Part shown: one piece after another, positions 56,837-64,000 of the stretch
Numbering within the stretch: the stretch's first letter is position 1
Layout of the letters: each line of letters starts with the position of its first letter
Source: an uncultured Methanobacterium sp.
GTDB lineage: Archaea > Methanobacteriota > Methanobacteria > Methanobacteriales > Methanobacteriaceae
Assembly (NCBI RefSeq): GCF_963666025.1
Contig: NZ_OY762552.1
Coordinates: forward strand, 1,305,001-1,369,000
DNA length: 64,000 nucleotides
Direction: 5' to 3'
Translations under genes and position numbers: made by a program
The notes under the pieces: generated by a model
Told to the model about the DNA's origin: nothing
Database searches by the model: none
The model's input: only the letters and a program-made list of their open reading frames with translations

Positions 56837-57247
56837 TTAATTTTTTATTACTTTTTCACGACCGTTTTCTCTAATTTCAGCACCTATAAATCCCCCAACA
56901 GTGCCTAAAACTCCACCCAGGAATATAGAGAACACAGTGATGAAAAGACCAGCTATCATAGTCATTGCACCTGCCACTAGGCCTACTTTAGCAAATATGA
57001 GCCCTATTATTGCACTTAAAGCTCCGAAGCCAGCAACAAACAGAATTCCTATTATAAGTCCACCTATGATACCAGTTAATGCACCTTCCACTGGTGCGTC
57101 TTTTTTCTCACCACGCCCAATGTAGGTTGCCACCAGCCCTCCCACTATTGGGCCTAAAAAGAACAAAGGGAAAACAGAAATCGTTAAGACAATGGTTAAA
57201 ACCGCGTTAATAAGCGATCCTACTCCAACTGCGTTCCAGTCTACCAT
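56837..57247 (-). CDS. DUF5518-like small membrane protein
   Basis: This 136-residue protein begins VDWNAVGVGSLINAVLTI, like the neighbours at 58059 and 57412, and has about four Gly/Ile-rich helices: GPIVGGLVATYIG, GALTGIIGGLIIGILF and LGGVLGTVGGFIG. Such DUF5518-like proteins are common and multicopy in Methanobacteria. AGGAGTGATGT precedes the ATG. It ends in an oligo-T tract on its strand. Function unknown. Confidence 0.75.
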   Translation of the reverse strand: MVDWNAVGVGSLINAVLTIVLTISVFPLFFLGPIVGGLVATYIGRGEKKDAPVEGALTGIIGGLIIGILFVAGFGALSAIIGLIFAKVGLVAGAMTMIAGLFITVFSIFLGGVLGTVGGFIGAEIRENGREKVIKN

Positions 57248-57411
57248 TTACATCACTCCTAATTATAAGAATGTTATTCCCAAATTTATTCCCGTTTTTA
57301 TTCTGTTTTTTTAATTTAATTGTTAAAGGGATAGGTCCTTAGAACCTTAGAATTTGCTAGGGACTGATCCTTAAGGAATTTGTTAGACAGATCTTAAAGA
57401 TTTTTATAACC

Positions 57412-57834
57412 CTATACTTTTTCATTATCATCTTCAGAAGTTTCTTCAATACTCTTTTCTTCAGATACTTCTTCAGATAATTTTCCATTCTGTTGCCTTG
57501 CTTTTATCACGTATCCAATGATTCCGCCACCGAGTCCTAAGAGAATGTATACCGGGATAAAACCCAATGAGTAGATAATTAATCCTCCAATTATCTTTTG
57601 TGAGAATCCTGAAATTGCGTATATTATCAGAATGTATATTACCCCTGTGAAAAGTCCTACTAAAGCTCCGTGTATTGCCCCCATCTTTACACTCTGGTTG
57701 ACTAGATATCCAACCACGACTCCCGCTACTATTAAAGCTATTACACCCCCAATTAAGGGAATGAACATCCCGAACACAACAACTAGTATTACAGCCAGTA
57801 CTGTTCCAATGAGAATATTTTTTTGATCGATCAT
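57412..57834 (-). CDS. DUF5518-like membrane protein with acidic tail
   Basis: This 140-residue protein has four Gly/Ile-rich hydrophobic helices (IPLIGGVIALIVAGVVVGYL is shared in pattern with 58059-58421), then a cytoplasmic acidic C-terminus (about residues 115-140, EEVSEEKSIEETSEDD). The tail sets it apart from the other two members. It is a separate minus-strand unit. Function unknown. Confidence 0.72.
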   Translation of the reverse strand: MIDQKNILIGTVLAVILVVVFGMFIPLIGGVIALIVAGVVVGYLVNQSVKMGAIHGALVGLFTGVIYILIIYAISGFSQKIIGGLIIYSLGFIPVYILLGLGGGIIGYVIKARQQNGKLSEEVSEEKSIEETSEDDNEKV

Positions 57835-58058
57835 GATTTTACCTTCATAACTCCATTAAATTAAACAATAACTCCACTCTATTAAACAATGTGACCTTTA
57901 TTATTCGTTTTTAATAATCAATTTGAACCTATTATACTTTTTGGAGTTTTTGAAAAATAAAGTTTGCTCTAATTGCTCGAATTAAGTTTGCTCTAATCGT
58001 GAAAAAAATTAAAAAAAATAAAGAATAATAAAAAAAAATTCGATGCTTTAACCTGTGT

Positions 58059-58421
58059 TTATGCTTCTCCTTTGATTACAGAACCAATAGCGCCTCCAAT
58101 GGCCATTAGGATCATAACCCCGAAGAACGCTATGAACAGGAACAATGAGGTCACGGTGGCTGCTGCGAATCCAATTATTCCCAGGATCAGGGTACCGAAT
58201 ATGAGCATTAATATGGACAGCACAATGGCTCCAAACAAACCAGATACTGCACCGTTTGCCATACCATTACCTGCAGTTCCCCCTACCATGTAACCTACTA
58301 CAATTCCTGCTAGGAGTAAACCGAGAACTGAACCCACTGCAGGTATAATTATTCCAAAAACGGCTCCTAAAACTATGGATAAGATGAACCCTATAATTAC
58401 TGCTCCCCAGTCAATATCCAT
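58059..58421 (-). CDS. DUF5518-like small membrane protein
   Basis: This 120-residue protein starts DIDWGAVIIGFILSIVLG, with GLLLAGIVVGYMVGGTAGNG and GAVSGLFGAIVLSIL in the middle, and four hydrophobic segments. It is the third paralogue in the cluster. AGGAGGTTTAAAA precedes the ATG. The next minus-strand gene (58470-58700) starts 48 bases upstream of it, so they may be co-transcribed. Function unknown. Confidence 0.75.
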   Translation of the reverse strand: MDIDWGAVIIGFILSIVLGAVFGIIIPAVGSVLGLLLAGIVVGYMVGGTAGNGMANGAVSGLFGAIVLSILMLIFGTLILGIIGFAAATVTSLFLFIAFFGVMILMAIGGAIGSVIKGEA

Positions 58422-58469
58422 TTTTAAACCTCCTACATATCTTAAAATAAAAAAAAAATGGAGAAAAAA

Positions 58470-58700
58470 TTATTGTGATTCTACTTCAGTTGCTTTGGCA
58501 GTGGTGTACGCATCATACATACCGTATATCCAGACAATGATGTAAAGAACTATGAGCCAATAGAACACCATGGAGTACAATATTGCCAAAATAATTGCAA
58601 TAATGAAAATTACAATTCCCATCATTGTTTTACCAGCGTAAACACTACCTAAACCAGGGAAAAAGAAAGATATAACCAAAGCTAATATCGGGTTTGCCAT
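58470..58700 (-). CDS. TM2-like small membrane protein
   Basis: This 76-residue protein has two main hydrophobic segments. The first begins ALVISFFFPGLGSVYAGKTM, the TM2-domain pattern of FFPGLG with a short loop and second helix, and a charged tail ending EVESQ follows. GGGGGTGA lies five bases before ATG 58700; the earlier GTG at 58709 overlaps that site. Function unknown. It probably forms a unit with 58059-58421. Confidence 0.75.
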   Translation of the reverse strand: MANPILALVISFFFPGLGSVYAGKTMMGIVIFIIAIILAILYSMVFYWLIVLYIIVWIYGMYDAYTTAKATEVESQ

Positions 58701-59077
58701 GTTTTTCACCCCCTTTAAATCGATAATTCTATATTATTTTAATCTCATTAATATTTTTTTCCTTTTATTTCCAATACATCAAGGATATAAACAGGAAAAT
58801 TAGTGTATCTCCCACACAAACCACCAGATTGTAAAGTAATTCCCAAACCGTCCTCTGTAATTATTTATTTCCCATTAATGATTTTACAAATTTATTTTTC
58901 CCCAATTCCAGATAAAAAAAATAAGACCAATGAACTACCATATCAGTTAATGACTAAAATGTCAGTTACTGATTAATATAAAAGAAACGCTAGAAATTAA
59001 GATTATACAATCAGTTCATGGTTTAAAAACAGTTCATGTTAAACAATCAGTTAATGTTCAAGTCAAAAGAAGGTGTA
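58701..59077. other. AT-rich divergent gap before amidohydrolase
   Basis: Repeats of CAGTTAATG and CAGTTCATG (about 58947-59055, at least five copies) lie just before the amidohydrolase. No gene is recognised. A TATA-like ATTAATATAAAAG is present near 58973. Confidence 0.45.
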
Positions 59078-60313
59078 ATGGTGTACTTGCTCATCCATAA
59101 CGGGACTCTTATAGATGGTGAAGGTGGAAAACCCCTTGAAAATGCAGGAGTTCTAATTAAAGACCAAAAAATACTTGATTTTGGTAGTGAAGACTCCATC
59201 AAACTCCCCGATGGTGAAATCGAACATGTAGATGCCCAGGGTGGGTTCATACTCCCGGGCTTCATTGACTGTCATGTGCACATGATGTGGAATGGATTCC
59301 ATTACGAAACCTCTTTATTTACCCCATTATCCATTTACTTTTATCAAGCCACCCAAAACCTGAGGCTTACCTTAGAAACCGGGGTAACCACAGTTAGAGA
59401 TGCTGGAATGGCCGATTATGGAGTTAAAGTCGCCGTGGAAGAAGGTTTAATAATTGGACCACGTCTTCTCATCAGTGTCATGCCCCTATCCATAACCGGC
59501 GGGCATTTTGATATGGAATTAAAGTCTGGCCACCAGGTAAAAACCACCTACCCTGGCCTGCCGGATGCAGTCTGTGATGGAGAGGAAGAAGTTTTAAAAA
59601 GAGTTAGGGAAGTTTTAAGGGCGGGGGCAGATGTGGTGAAGGTTATGGTCACTGGAGGAGTGATAAGTGCCAATGACAGTCCAGAACATCCCCAGTTCAC
59701 CATAAAAGAGCTACAAGTAATGGTGGAAGAAGCCTCATATCGGGATTTACCAGTTATGGCCCATGCCCATGGATCACAAGGTGTTAAAAACGCTTTGAAT
59801 GCAGGCATAAAATCCATTGAACATGGAACCTACCTTGATGAGGAATGTCTTGATCTGTTACTGGAACATGATGCCTGGCTGGTGCCCACCCAACTGGCAC
59901 ACAGAATCAACTTAGAACTCATGGAAGAGGGAAAATTACCTGATTTCAGCAGGGAAGATGCCAGTAATGTGGCAATTAACAGCCATAGGAGTATGGAAAA
60001 AGCCTACAAGGCAGGAGTGAAGATGGTAATGGGTACTGACAGTGGTATAGCTCCCCACGGTCAGAACCTGCGGGAACTGGGTTTTTTATGTGATATTGGC
60101 ATGAAGCCCATGGAAGCCATACAGGCCGGTACTAAACATGCTGCAGAACTTTTGGGATTGCAGGATAAAATCGGTACCATAAAAACTGGAAAACTGGCCG
60201 ATGTAGTGATCTGTGCCACTAATCCATTACAGGATATAAAATCCCTGGGAAATCCTGACAATATACTATTGGTTATGAAGGAAGGAAGGATATTTAAAGA
60301 TATTAGAATTTAG
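59078..60313 (+). CDS. amidohydrolase, imidazolonepropionase-like family
   Basis: This ~411-residue metal-dependent hydrolase has the HxH metal motif in GFIDCHVHMMW, a lysine-bearing segment VVKVMVTGGVIS, later histidines in MAHAHG and IEHGTYLD, and the catalytic Asp in MGTDSGIAPHG. The family includes prolidase-like carboxypeptidases and imidazolonepropionase relatives; the substrate here is unknown. AAGGTG at about 59070 suits ATG 59078 or GTG 59081; the longer frame from 59036 has no ribosome binding site. It stands 33 nt before copA. Confidence 0.85.
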   Translation: MVYLLIHNGTLIDGEGGKPLENAGVLIKDQKILDFGSEDSIKLPDGEIEHVDAQGGFILPGFIDCHVHMMWNGFHYETSLFTPLSIYFYQATQNLRLTLETGVTTVRDAGMADYGVKVAVEEGLIIGPRLLISVMPLSITGGHFDMELKSGHQVKTTYPGLPDAVCDGEEEVLKRVREVLRAGADVVKVMVTGGVISANDSPEHPQFTIKELQVMVEEASYRDLPVMAHAHGSQGVKNALNAGIKSIEHGTYLDEECLDLLLEHDAWLVPTQLAHRINLELMEEGKLPDFSREDASNVAINSHRSMEKAYKAGVKMVMGTDSGIAPHGQNLRELGFLCDIGMKPMEAIQAGTKHAAELLGLQDKIGTIKTGKLADVVICATNPLQDIKSLGNPDNILLVMKEGRIFKDIRI

Positions 60314-60345
60314 AACATTTTAAACCTTAGAAGGCTGGAGGAATT

Positions 60346-62808
60346 ATGGTAAATGATTCTAAGAAAAAAGCTGAAATAAAAATTTCAGGCATGCACTGTG
60401 CCTCTTGCGCTCTTAACGTTGAAAAATCTCTGCAAGGATTGGAAGGGGTGGAAGAAGCCCAGGTTAATTTCGGGACAGAAAAAGCCACTGTGGAGTACGA
60501 TCCAGACAAGCTTGAGCTACAGAAATTAGAGGAAACTGTCGAAAAAGCAGGATATGGTGTGATTAATGAAAAGGTCGTTATAAAAGTTGGTGGAATGACC
60601 TGTGCCATGTGTGTCCAGGCCATTGAAGGAGTTTTAAGAAAGATTGAGGGCATTAGTGAAGTTAACGTTAACCTGGCTGCTGAAAAGGCTTATGTAACCT
60701 ACAACCCCCAGATGACCAGTGTGACCCAGATGAGGAACGCCATTGAAGACTTGGGATACGAATATTTAGGAGTAGAAGGAGAATTCCAGGCAGATCAGGA
60801 AGAAAAACTACGCAAAGCTGATCTCAACAGTAAAAGAAACCGATTTATCGTGGCCTTTGCTGTTTCAATTCCTCTGATGGTGTTGATGTACTCCAGTATA
60901 ATGTTACCATTTAATATGGCCTACTTCATGCTGGCAGTTACTATCTTGCCATTTATTTATGTGAGTTATCCTATTTTCTCTGCTGCTTATCGTTCCCTTC
61001 AAAATCGTGGCTTAAACATGGACGTAATGTACTCCATGGGTATTGGTGTGGCTTTCGTCTCCAGTGTACTGGGAACCTTCAACATCATTCTTACCCCAGA
61101 ATTCATGTTTTATGAAACTGCCCTGATGCTTGCCGGTTTCCTTATGATGGGAAGATGGCTCGAAGCACGTGCCAAAGGGCGTACAGGTACTGCAATCAAG
61201 AAACTGGTGGGTTTACAGGTAAAAACAGCCACTGTAATTGGTGAAAGTGAAGATGGCGAAACAGAAAACCAAGTCCCAGTGGAAGACGTTTTAGTAGGTG
61301 ATATCGTACTGGTCAAACCAGGTGAGCGGATCCCGGTGGATGGTAAGGTAATTTCCGGCGAAAGTTACGTTGATGAATCCATGATCACTGGCGAACCAAT
61401 ACCTTCCCTGAAAAGAACTGACTCTAAGGTGGTTGGTGGAACCATTAACCAGAATGGGGTTTTAAAATTCCGTACAGAAAAAATTGGAAAGGATATGGTC
61501 CTGGCCCAGATAATCAAACTGGTTGAATCAGCTCAAGGGTCTAAACCACCTGTGCAGAGGATAGCAGATCAAGCAGTCACTTATTTTATCCCTACCGTCC
61601 TTACCATAGCCATTGTGGCCTTTGTAGTATGGTACTTCCTCCTGGGAAGCACTCTCTTGTTTGGACTTACCATCCTGATATCCATTCTGGTGGTGGCCTG
61701 TCCCTGTGCTTTGGGTCTTGCCACCCCTACTGCAGTTACTGTTGGAATTGGACGTGGGGCTGAACTGGGTATACTGGTTAAAAATGGTGAGGCACTGGAA
61801 ATATCCGAAAAACTTACCACCATTCTCTTTGACAAAACCGGGACATTAACCAAGGGTAAACCAGAGGTTACAAATATCATAGGGACCGGTACAGATGATA
61901 AAGCATTACTGGAGATTGCAGCCAGTGCGGAAAAAAATTCACAGCACCCCCTGGCAGAGGCCATAGTTACTAAAGCCCTAGATAATGACATTAAATTACA
62001 TGATAGTGAGAAATTCAACACATTTGGAGGAAAAGGAGTATCTGCAATTGTTAATGGGAGATCAGTACTCATAGGAAACAGGAAACTTCTTATGGAAACT
62101 GATGTGGAAATATCCGAGACGGAAGAAGAAATGATTTCAAATCTGGAATCAGAAGGTAAAACTGCGGTTCTTATTGCCTTAAATAATGTTTTTTCTGGTA
62201 TTATAGGGGTGGCTGACACATTGAAGGAAAACACTCCCCAGGCTATAGGTGAACTTAAGAGGATGGGCCTGGAGGTAGCAATGATAACCGGCGATAATCA
62301 AAAAACTGCAGATGCCATTGCCCATAAAATAGGCATAACACACGTCACAGCAGGAGTGCTGCCGGAGGATAAATCCAAGGAAGTTAAAAGACTTCAGGAT
62401 CAGGGTGAAGTGGTGGCCTTTGTTGGAGATGGGATAAATGATGCCCCTGCCCTGGCTCAGGCCGATGTAGGGATAGCCATTGGTAGCGGTACTGACGTGG
62501 CCATAGAAAGTGGAGAGATAGTGCTTATCAAAGACAACTTAATGGATTCTGTAGCAGGATTGCAGCTATCAGAGAAGGTGATGGGACGTATAAAGCTAAA
62601 CCTTTTCTGGGCATTCGCTTACAATGTGATTCTCATACCGGTGGCTGCAGGGTTACTCTACCCCACTTTTGGGATTACTTTCCGCCCAGAATACGCTGGA
62701 CTGGCCATGGCCCTGAGTTCTGTGACTGTTGTAACTCTTTCACTGCTTTTAAAAGGATATGTGCCGCCAGCCAAGAATTTGGAGTTGTCTCAGGAAAATT
62801 TAAACTAA
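60346..62808 (+). CDS. copA: copper-exporting P1B-type ATPase CopA
   Basis: This 820-residue copper pump has two N-terminal heavy-metal-associated domains (Cys18/Cys21 in GMHCASC, Cys86/Cys89 in GMTCAMC). It also has eight transmembrane helices, the CPC motif in VACPCALGLATP, the phosphorylation site DKTGTLTKG, GDGINDAPALAQADVG near the C-terminus and the HP motif in SQHPLAEA. Copper or silver export is indicated by the CPC site. GGAGGAATT precedes the ATG. The YHS protein downstream is a likely partner. Confidence 0.95.
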   Translation: MVNDSKKKAEIKISGMHCASCALNVEKSLQGLEGVEEAQVNFGTEKATVEYDPDKLELQKLEETVEKAGYGVINEKVVIKVGGMTCAMCVQAIEGVLRKIEGISEVNVNLAAEKAYVTYNPQMTSVTQMRNAIEDLGYEYLGVEGEFQADQEEKLRKADLNSKRNRFIVAFAVSIPLMVLMYSSIMLPFNMAYFMLAVTILPFIYVSYPIFSAAYRSLQNRGLNMDVMYSMGIGVAFVSSVLGTFNIILTPEFMFYETALMLAGFLMMGRWLEARAKGRTGTAIKKLVGLQVKTATVIGESEDGETENQVPVEDVLVGDIVLVKPGERIPVDGKVISGESYVDESMITGEPIPSLKRTDSKVVGGTINQNGVLKFRTEKIGKDMVLAQIIKLVESAQGSKPPVQRIADQAVTYFIPTVLTIAIVAFVVWYFLLGSTLLFGLTILISILVVACPCALGLATPTAVTVGIGRGAELGILVKNGEALEISEKLTTILFDKTGTLTKGKPEVTNIIGTGTDDKALLEIAASAEKNSQHPLAEAIVTKALDNDIKLHDSEKFNTFGGKGVSAIVNGRSVLIGNRKLLMETDVEISETEEEMISNLESEGKTAVLIALNNVFSGIIGVADTLKENTPQAIGELKRMGLEVAMITGDNQKTADAIAHKIGITHVTAGVLPEDKSKEVKRLQDQGEVVAFVGDGINDAPALAQADVGIAIGSGTDVAIESGEIVLIKDNLMDSVAGLQLSEKVMGRIKLNLFWAFAYNVILIPVAAGLLYPTFGITFRPEYAGLAMALSSVTVVTLSLLLKGYVPPAKNLELSQENLN

Positions 62809-62942
62809 AAAATCAGTCAAATTGATCGAATAGATGATGAAAGAATAAATTTAAAATAAAAAATTCTGGAATCTTAAAAAAATAAGAACAATGAACTTCA
62901 AAATCAGTTGTGTGCAAAAAAACCGTTATGAGGTGATATGAT

Positions 62943-63089
62943 ATGGCCATAGACCCAATCTGCAAAATGGATGTGGATGAAAAGAGTGCAAAGTTTATAA
63001 GTGAATACAAAGGTAAAAAATACTACTTCTGTGCTCCAGGATGCAAAAAAGAGTTTGATGAAAATCCTGAAAGATATGCAGAAGAATAA
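62943..63089 (+). CDS. YHS-domain metal-binding protein
   Basis: This 48-residue protein has the YHS pattern: DPICKMDVD at the start, then GKKYYFCAPGCKKEFDENPERY, with Cys7, Cys30 and Cys34 as probable metal ligands. AGGTGAT lies five bases before ATG 62943. YHS domains often sit next to or within copper ATPases, and this gene follows copA by 134 bases. Probably a small copper or heavy-metal carrier. Below usual length cutoffs. Confidence 0.85.
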   Translation: MAIDPICKMDVDEKSAKFISEYKGKKYYFCAPGCKKEFDENPERYAEE

Positions 63090-63138
63090 CATTCCATAAT
63101 TATAACATCCAATAAGAACACATTAACGGAGGGATTTC

Positions 63139-63264
63139 ATGGGATTATTAGACTCAGTAACTAAAAAAGCCACTAAAGAACTGCAAAAACAGGCAAAAGG
63201 AAAAGGTGGCAAAGAAATAGAGAAAATGGCTAGAAGTGAACTTAAAAAACGGTTCAAAATTTAA
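63139..63264 (+). CDS. 41-aa basic mini-protein
   Basis: This 41-residue, lysine-rich peptide starts at ATG 63139, with CGGAGGGAT six bases upstream, a strong site. It contains KELQKQAKGKGGKEIEK, the same arrangement as the repeat of the 81-aa protein at 22904 (KELKEQIKGKDEKEIDK). No hydrophobic segment or cysteine. It lies 49 bases after the YHS gene. Function unknown; reality rests on the ribosome binding site and the similarity. Confidence 0.7.
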   Translation: MGLLDSVTKKATKELQKQAKGKGGKEIEKMARSELKKRFKI

Positions 63265-63463
63265 TTTGAACCCCTTAAATTTTTTCCAATCATCAAAGTT
63301 TCAATAGTTTTAATTTTTTAACTATTTTCACTATTTTTTAACTAATTTCTTCATGAAAATTTTTCTTCCTAAAAAAAACTAAACAGGGATTCAATCATGG
63401 ACATAGATTAATTCAAAGGTTAATTGAAGTCTTCCCTTTATTTTTATTATTCAAGATTAAACT

Positions 63464-63491
63464 GAGGGGGCACCCCTCTTATTATGAGGGG
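63464..63491 (+). other. mutually exclusive GC-rich hairpins
   Basis: GAGGGG (63464-63469) can pair with CCCCTC (63473-63478), which can alternatively pair with GAGGGG (63486-63491) across a TTATTAT loop. This is a GC-rich island in an AT-rich 400-base gap (63265-63665). It may be a bistable RNA element, a terminator or a chance repeat. No other gene is seen in the gap. Confidence 0.45.
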
Positions 63492-63665
63492 CAATCTAAC
63501 CTATGTTCTGATATCTGATGTGGGTTTGGTAAGAGCATGAGAAAAGTAATAAATATAGGAAAAAAATTTAAAATAAATATTTAAAAACCTGTAGTTCCAT
63601 ACGTGACTTATCCAATTTTAAATACACTTAATTTAACATACTTATATTATTTTTAACAGACAGAA

Positions 63666-63764
63666 CTATCCTTTATTCTGATTAAATTTGTTATAAATAA
63701 TCAAAAGCACCATTGCGGCCATAATTCCTAAAAAGGCCCCTATTACTGCGTTTACCAGATTCAT
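63666..63764 (-). CDS. 32-aa single-helix membrane mini-protein
   Basis: A 32-residue frame with a single hydrophobic helix (about residues 3-24: NLVNAVIGAFLGIMAAMVLL) ends in a basic tail YNKFNQNKG. GAGGAGTAAATAAAATG gives a good ribosome binding site. It is below usual length cutoffs. The motif AxxGAFLG resembles small bacterial and archaeal single-span regulators. Function unknown. Confidence 0.65.
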   Translation of the reverse strand: MNLVNAVIGAFLGIMAAMVLLIIYNKFNQNKG

Positions 63765-63783
63765 TTTATTTACTCCTCAAATA

Positions 63784-63910
63784 CCAATTATCATTCAAAT
63801 CAGCTAGTTATCATCTATTCGCCAATTAACATTCAAATCAGCATTGCCATCCATCAGTCGATTACCATCAAATCAGGTTAGTTACCATTAATCGCCCATA
63901 CCATCAATTC
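63784..63910. repeat. ~39-nt degenerate repeats upstream of truD 3' end
   Basis: Three and a half units of ATTAYCATTCAAATCAG plus a spacer with CGCC or GTCG begin near 63784, 63822, 63860 and 63894. They lie between truD and the 32-aa gene. Confidence 0.55.
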
Positions 63911-63922
63911 AGATGAATCATT

Positions 63923-64000
63923 TTAATAAACATCCACCTTCATAATTTCCCTTAAAACTGCAGTGGCGTAACATCCTTTTGGAATTGAGAAACTCACCAT
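63923..64000 (-). CDS. truD: tRNA pseudouridine synthase TruD, 3' end only
   Basis: Only the last 25 codons are in the window (stop TAA at 63923-63925), the rest lying beyond 64000. They read VSFSIPKGCYATAVLREIMKV, which matches the C-terminal SFxLPKGxYATxxLREI segment of TruD, the enzyme that makes pseudouridine 13 in tRNA. The gene runs on the minus strand. The short length limits certainty. Confidence 0.7.
   Translation of the reverse strand: MVSFSIPKGCYATAVLREIMKVDVY

Noticed and set aside
61581..62234. 217-aa minus-strand frame inside copA
   Set aside because: It is a long shadow frame; codons and motifs on the plus strand match CopA throughout.

Overview
The window is a stretch of an AT-rich methanogen chromosome, most likely genus Methanobacterium (class Methanobacteria). 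The evidence is a tungsten-type formylmethanofuran dehydrogenase operon, a formate dehydrogenase locus whose FdhA (684 aa) and FdhB (399 aa) fit the M. formicicum enzyme as I recall it, D-family DNA polymerase large subunit, class I lysyl-tRNA synthetase, PurP, an archaeal-type secG, a small beta carbonic anhydrase and a small subunit of the archaeal mevalonate-pathway phosphomevalonate dehydratase. No tRNA, rRNA, CRISPR array, prophage or insertion sequence was seen.

Region 1 (0-30 kb) is a molybdenum/tungsten and one-carbon supercluster. It holds a ferredoxin and an unassigned molybdopterin oxidoreductase, two oxyanion ABC importers in tandem (ModABC-like, then WtpABC), an MFS exporter divergent from a TrmB-type regulator, fwdFGDBAC on the minus strand divergent from a ModE-type regulator, a MobB with an Fe-S domain, MoaA, fdhC, fdhAB and FdhD. 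Metal import, metal sensing, cofactor synthesis and the enzymes that consume the cofactor therefore lie side by side.

Region 2 (30-45 kb) is mainly housekeeping: HxlB, a LysR/ModE-like regulator, a PfkB kinase, ThiC, LysS, a UGSC-motif protein with an uncharacterised 401-aa partner, a fungal-type cytosine deaminase, a lipoprotein, an M20 amidohydrolase, carbonic anhydrase, PurP and an HTH-CBS protein. Region 3 (45-53.7 kb) carries nrdD, polC (DP2), secG (a 53-aa gene) and purB. Region 4 (53.7-64 kb) is rich in small membrane proteins: two proteins built of three internal repeats, three DUF5518-like proteins and a TM2-like protein. The phosphomevalonate dehydratase small subunit lies among them, followed by an amidohydrolase, CopA, a YHS metal-binding protein, two mini-proteins and the 3' end of truD.

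The strongest regulatory signals are: (i) a CATGAAYATTCATG palindrome plus an ATCATGATARAT element shared by the fdhC, fdhA and carbonic anhydrase promoters; (ii) two ATGTGT-N7-ACAYRT palindromes bracketing the predicted fwd TATA box; (iii) GTTGTTA-N6-TAACAAC operators in front of the TrmB gene; (iv) paired CACAT-S-ATGTG palindromes upstream of nrdD; and (v) a tandem-hairpin RNA element after fdhB. Many intergenic gaps contain degenerate direct repeats with unit lengths of about 16, 20 or 30 nt.
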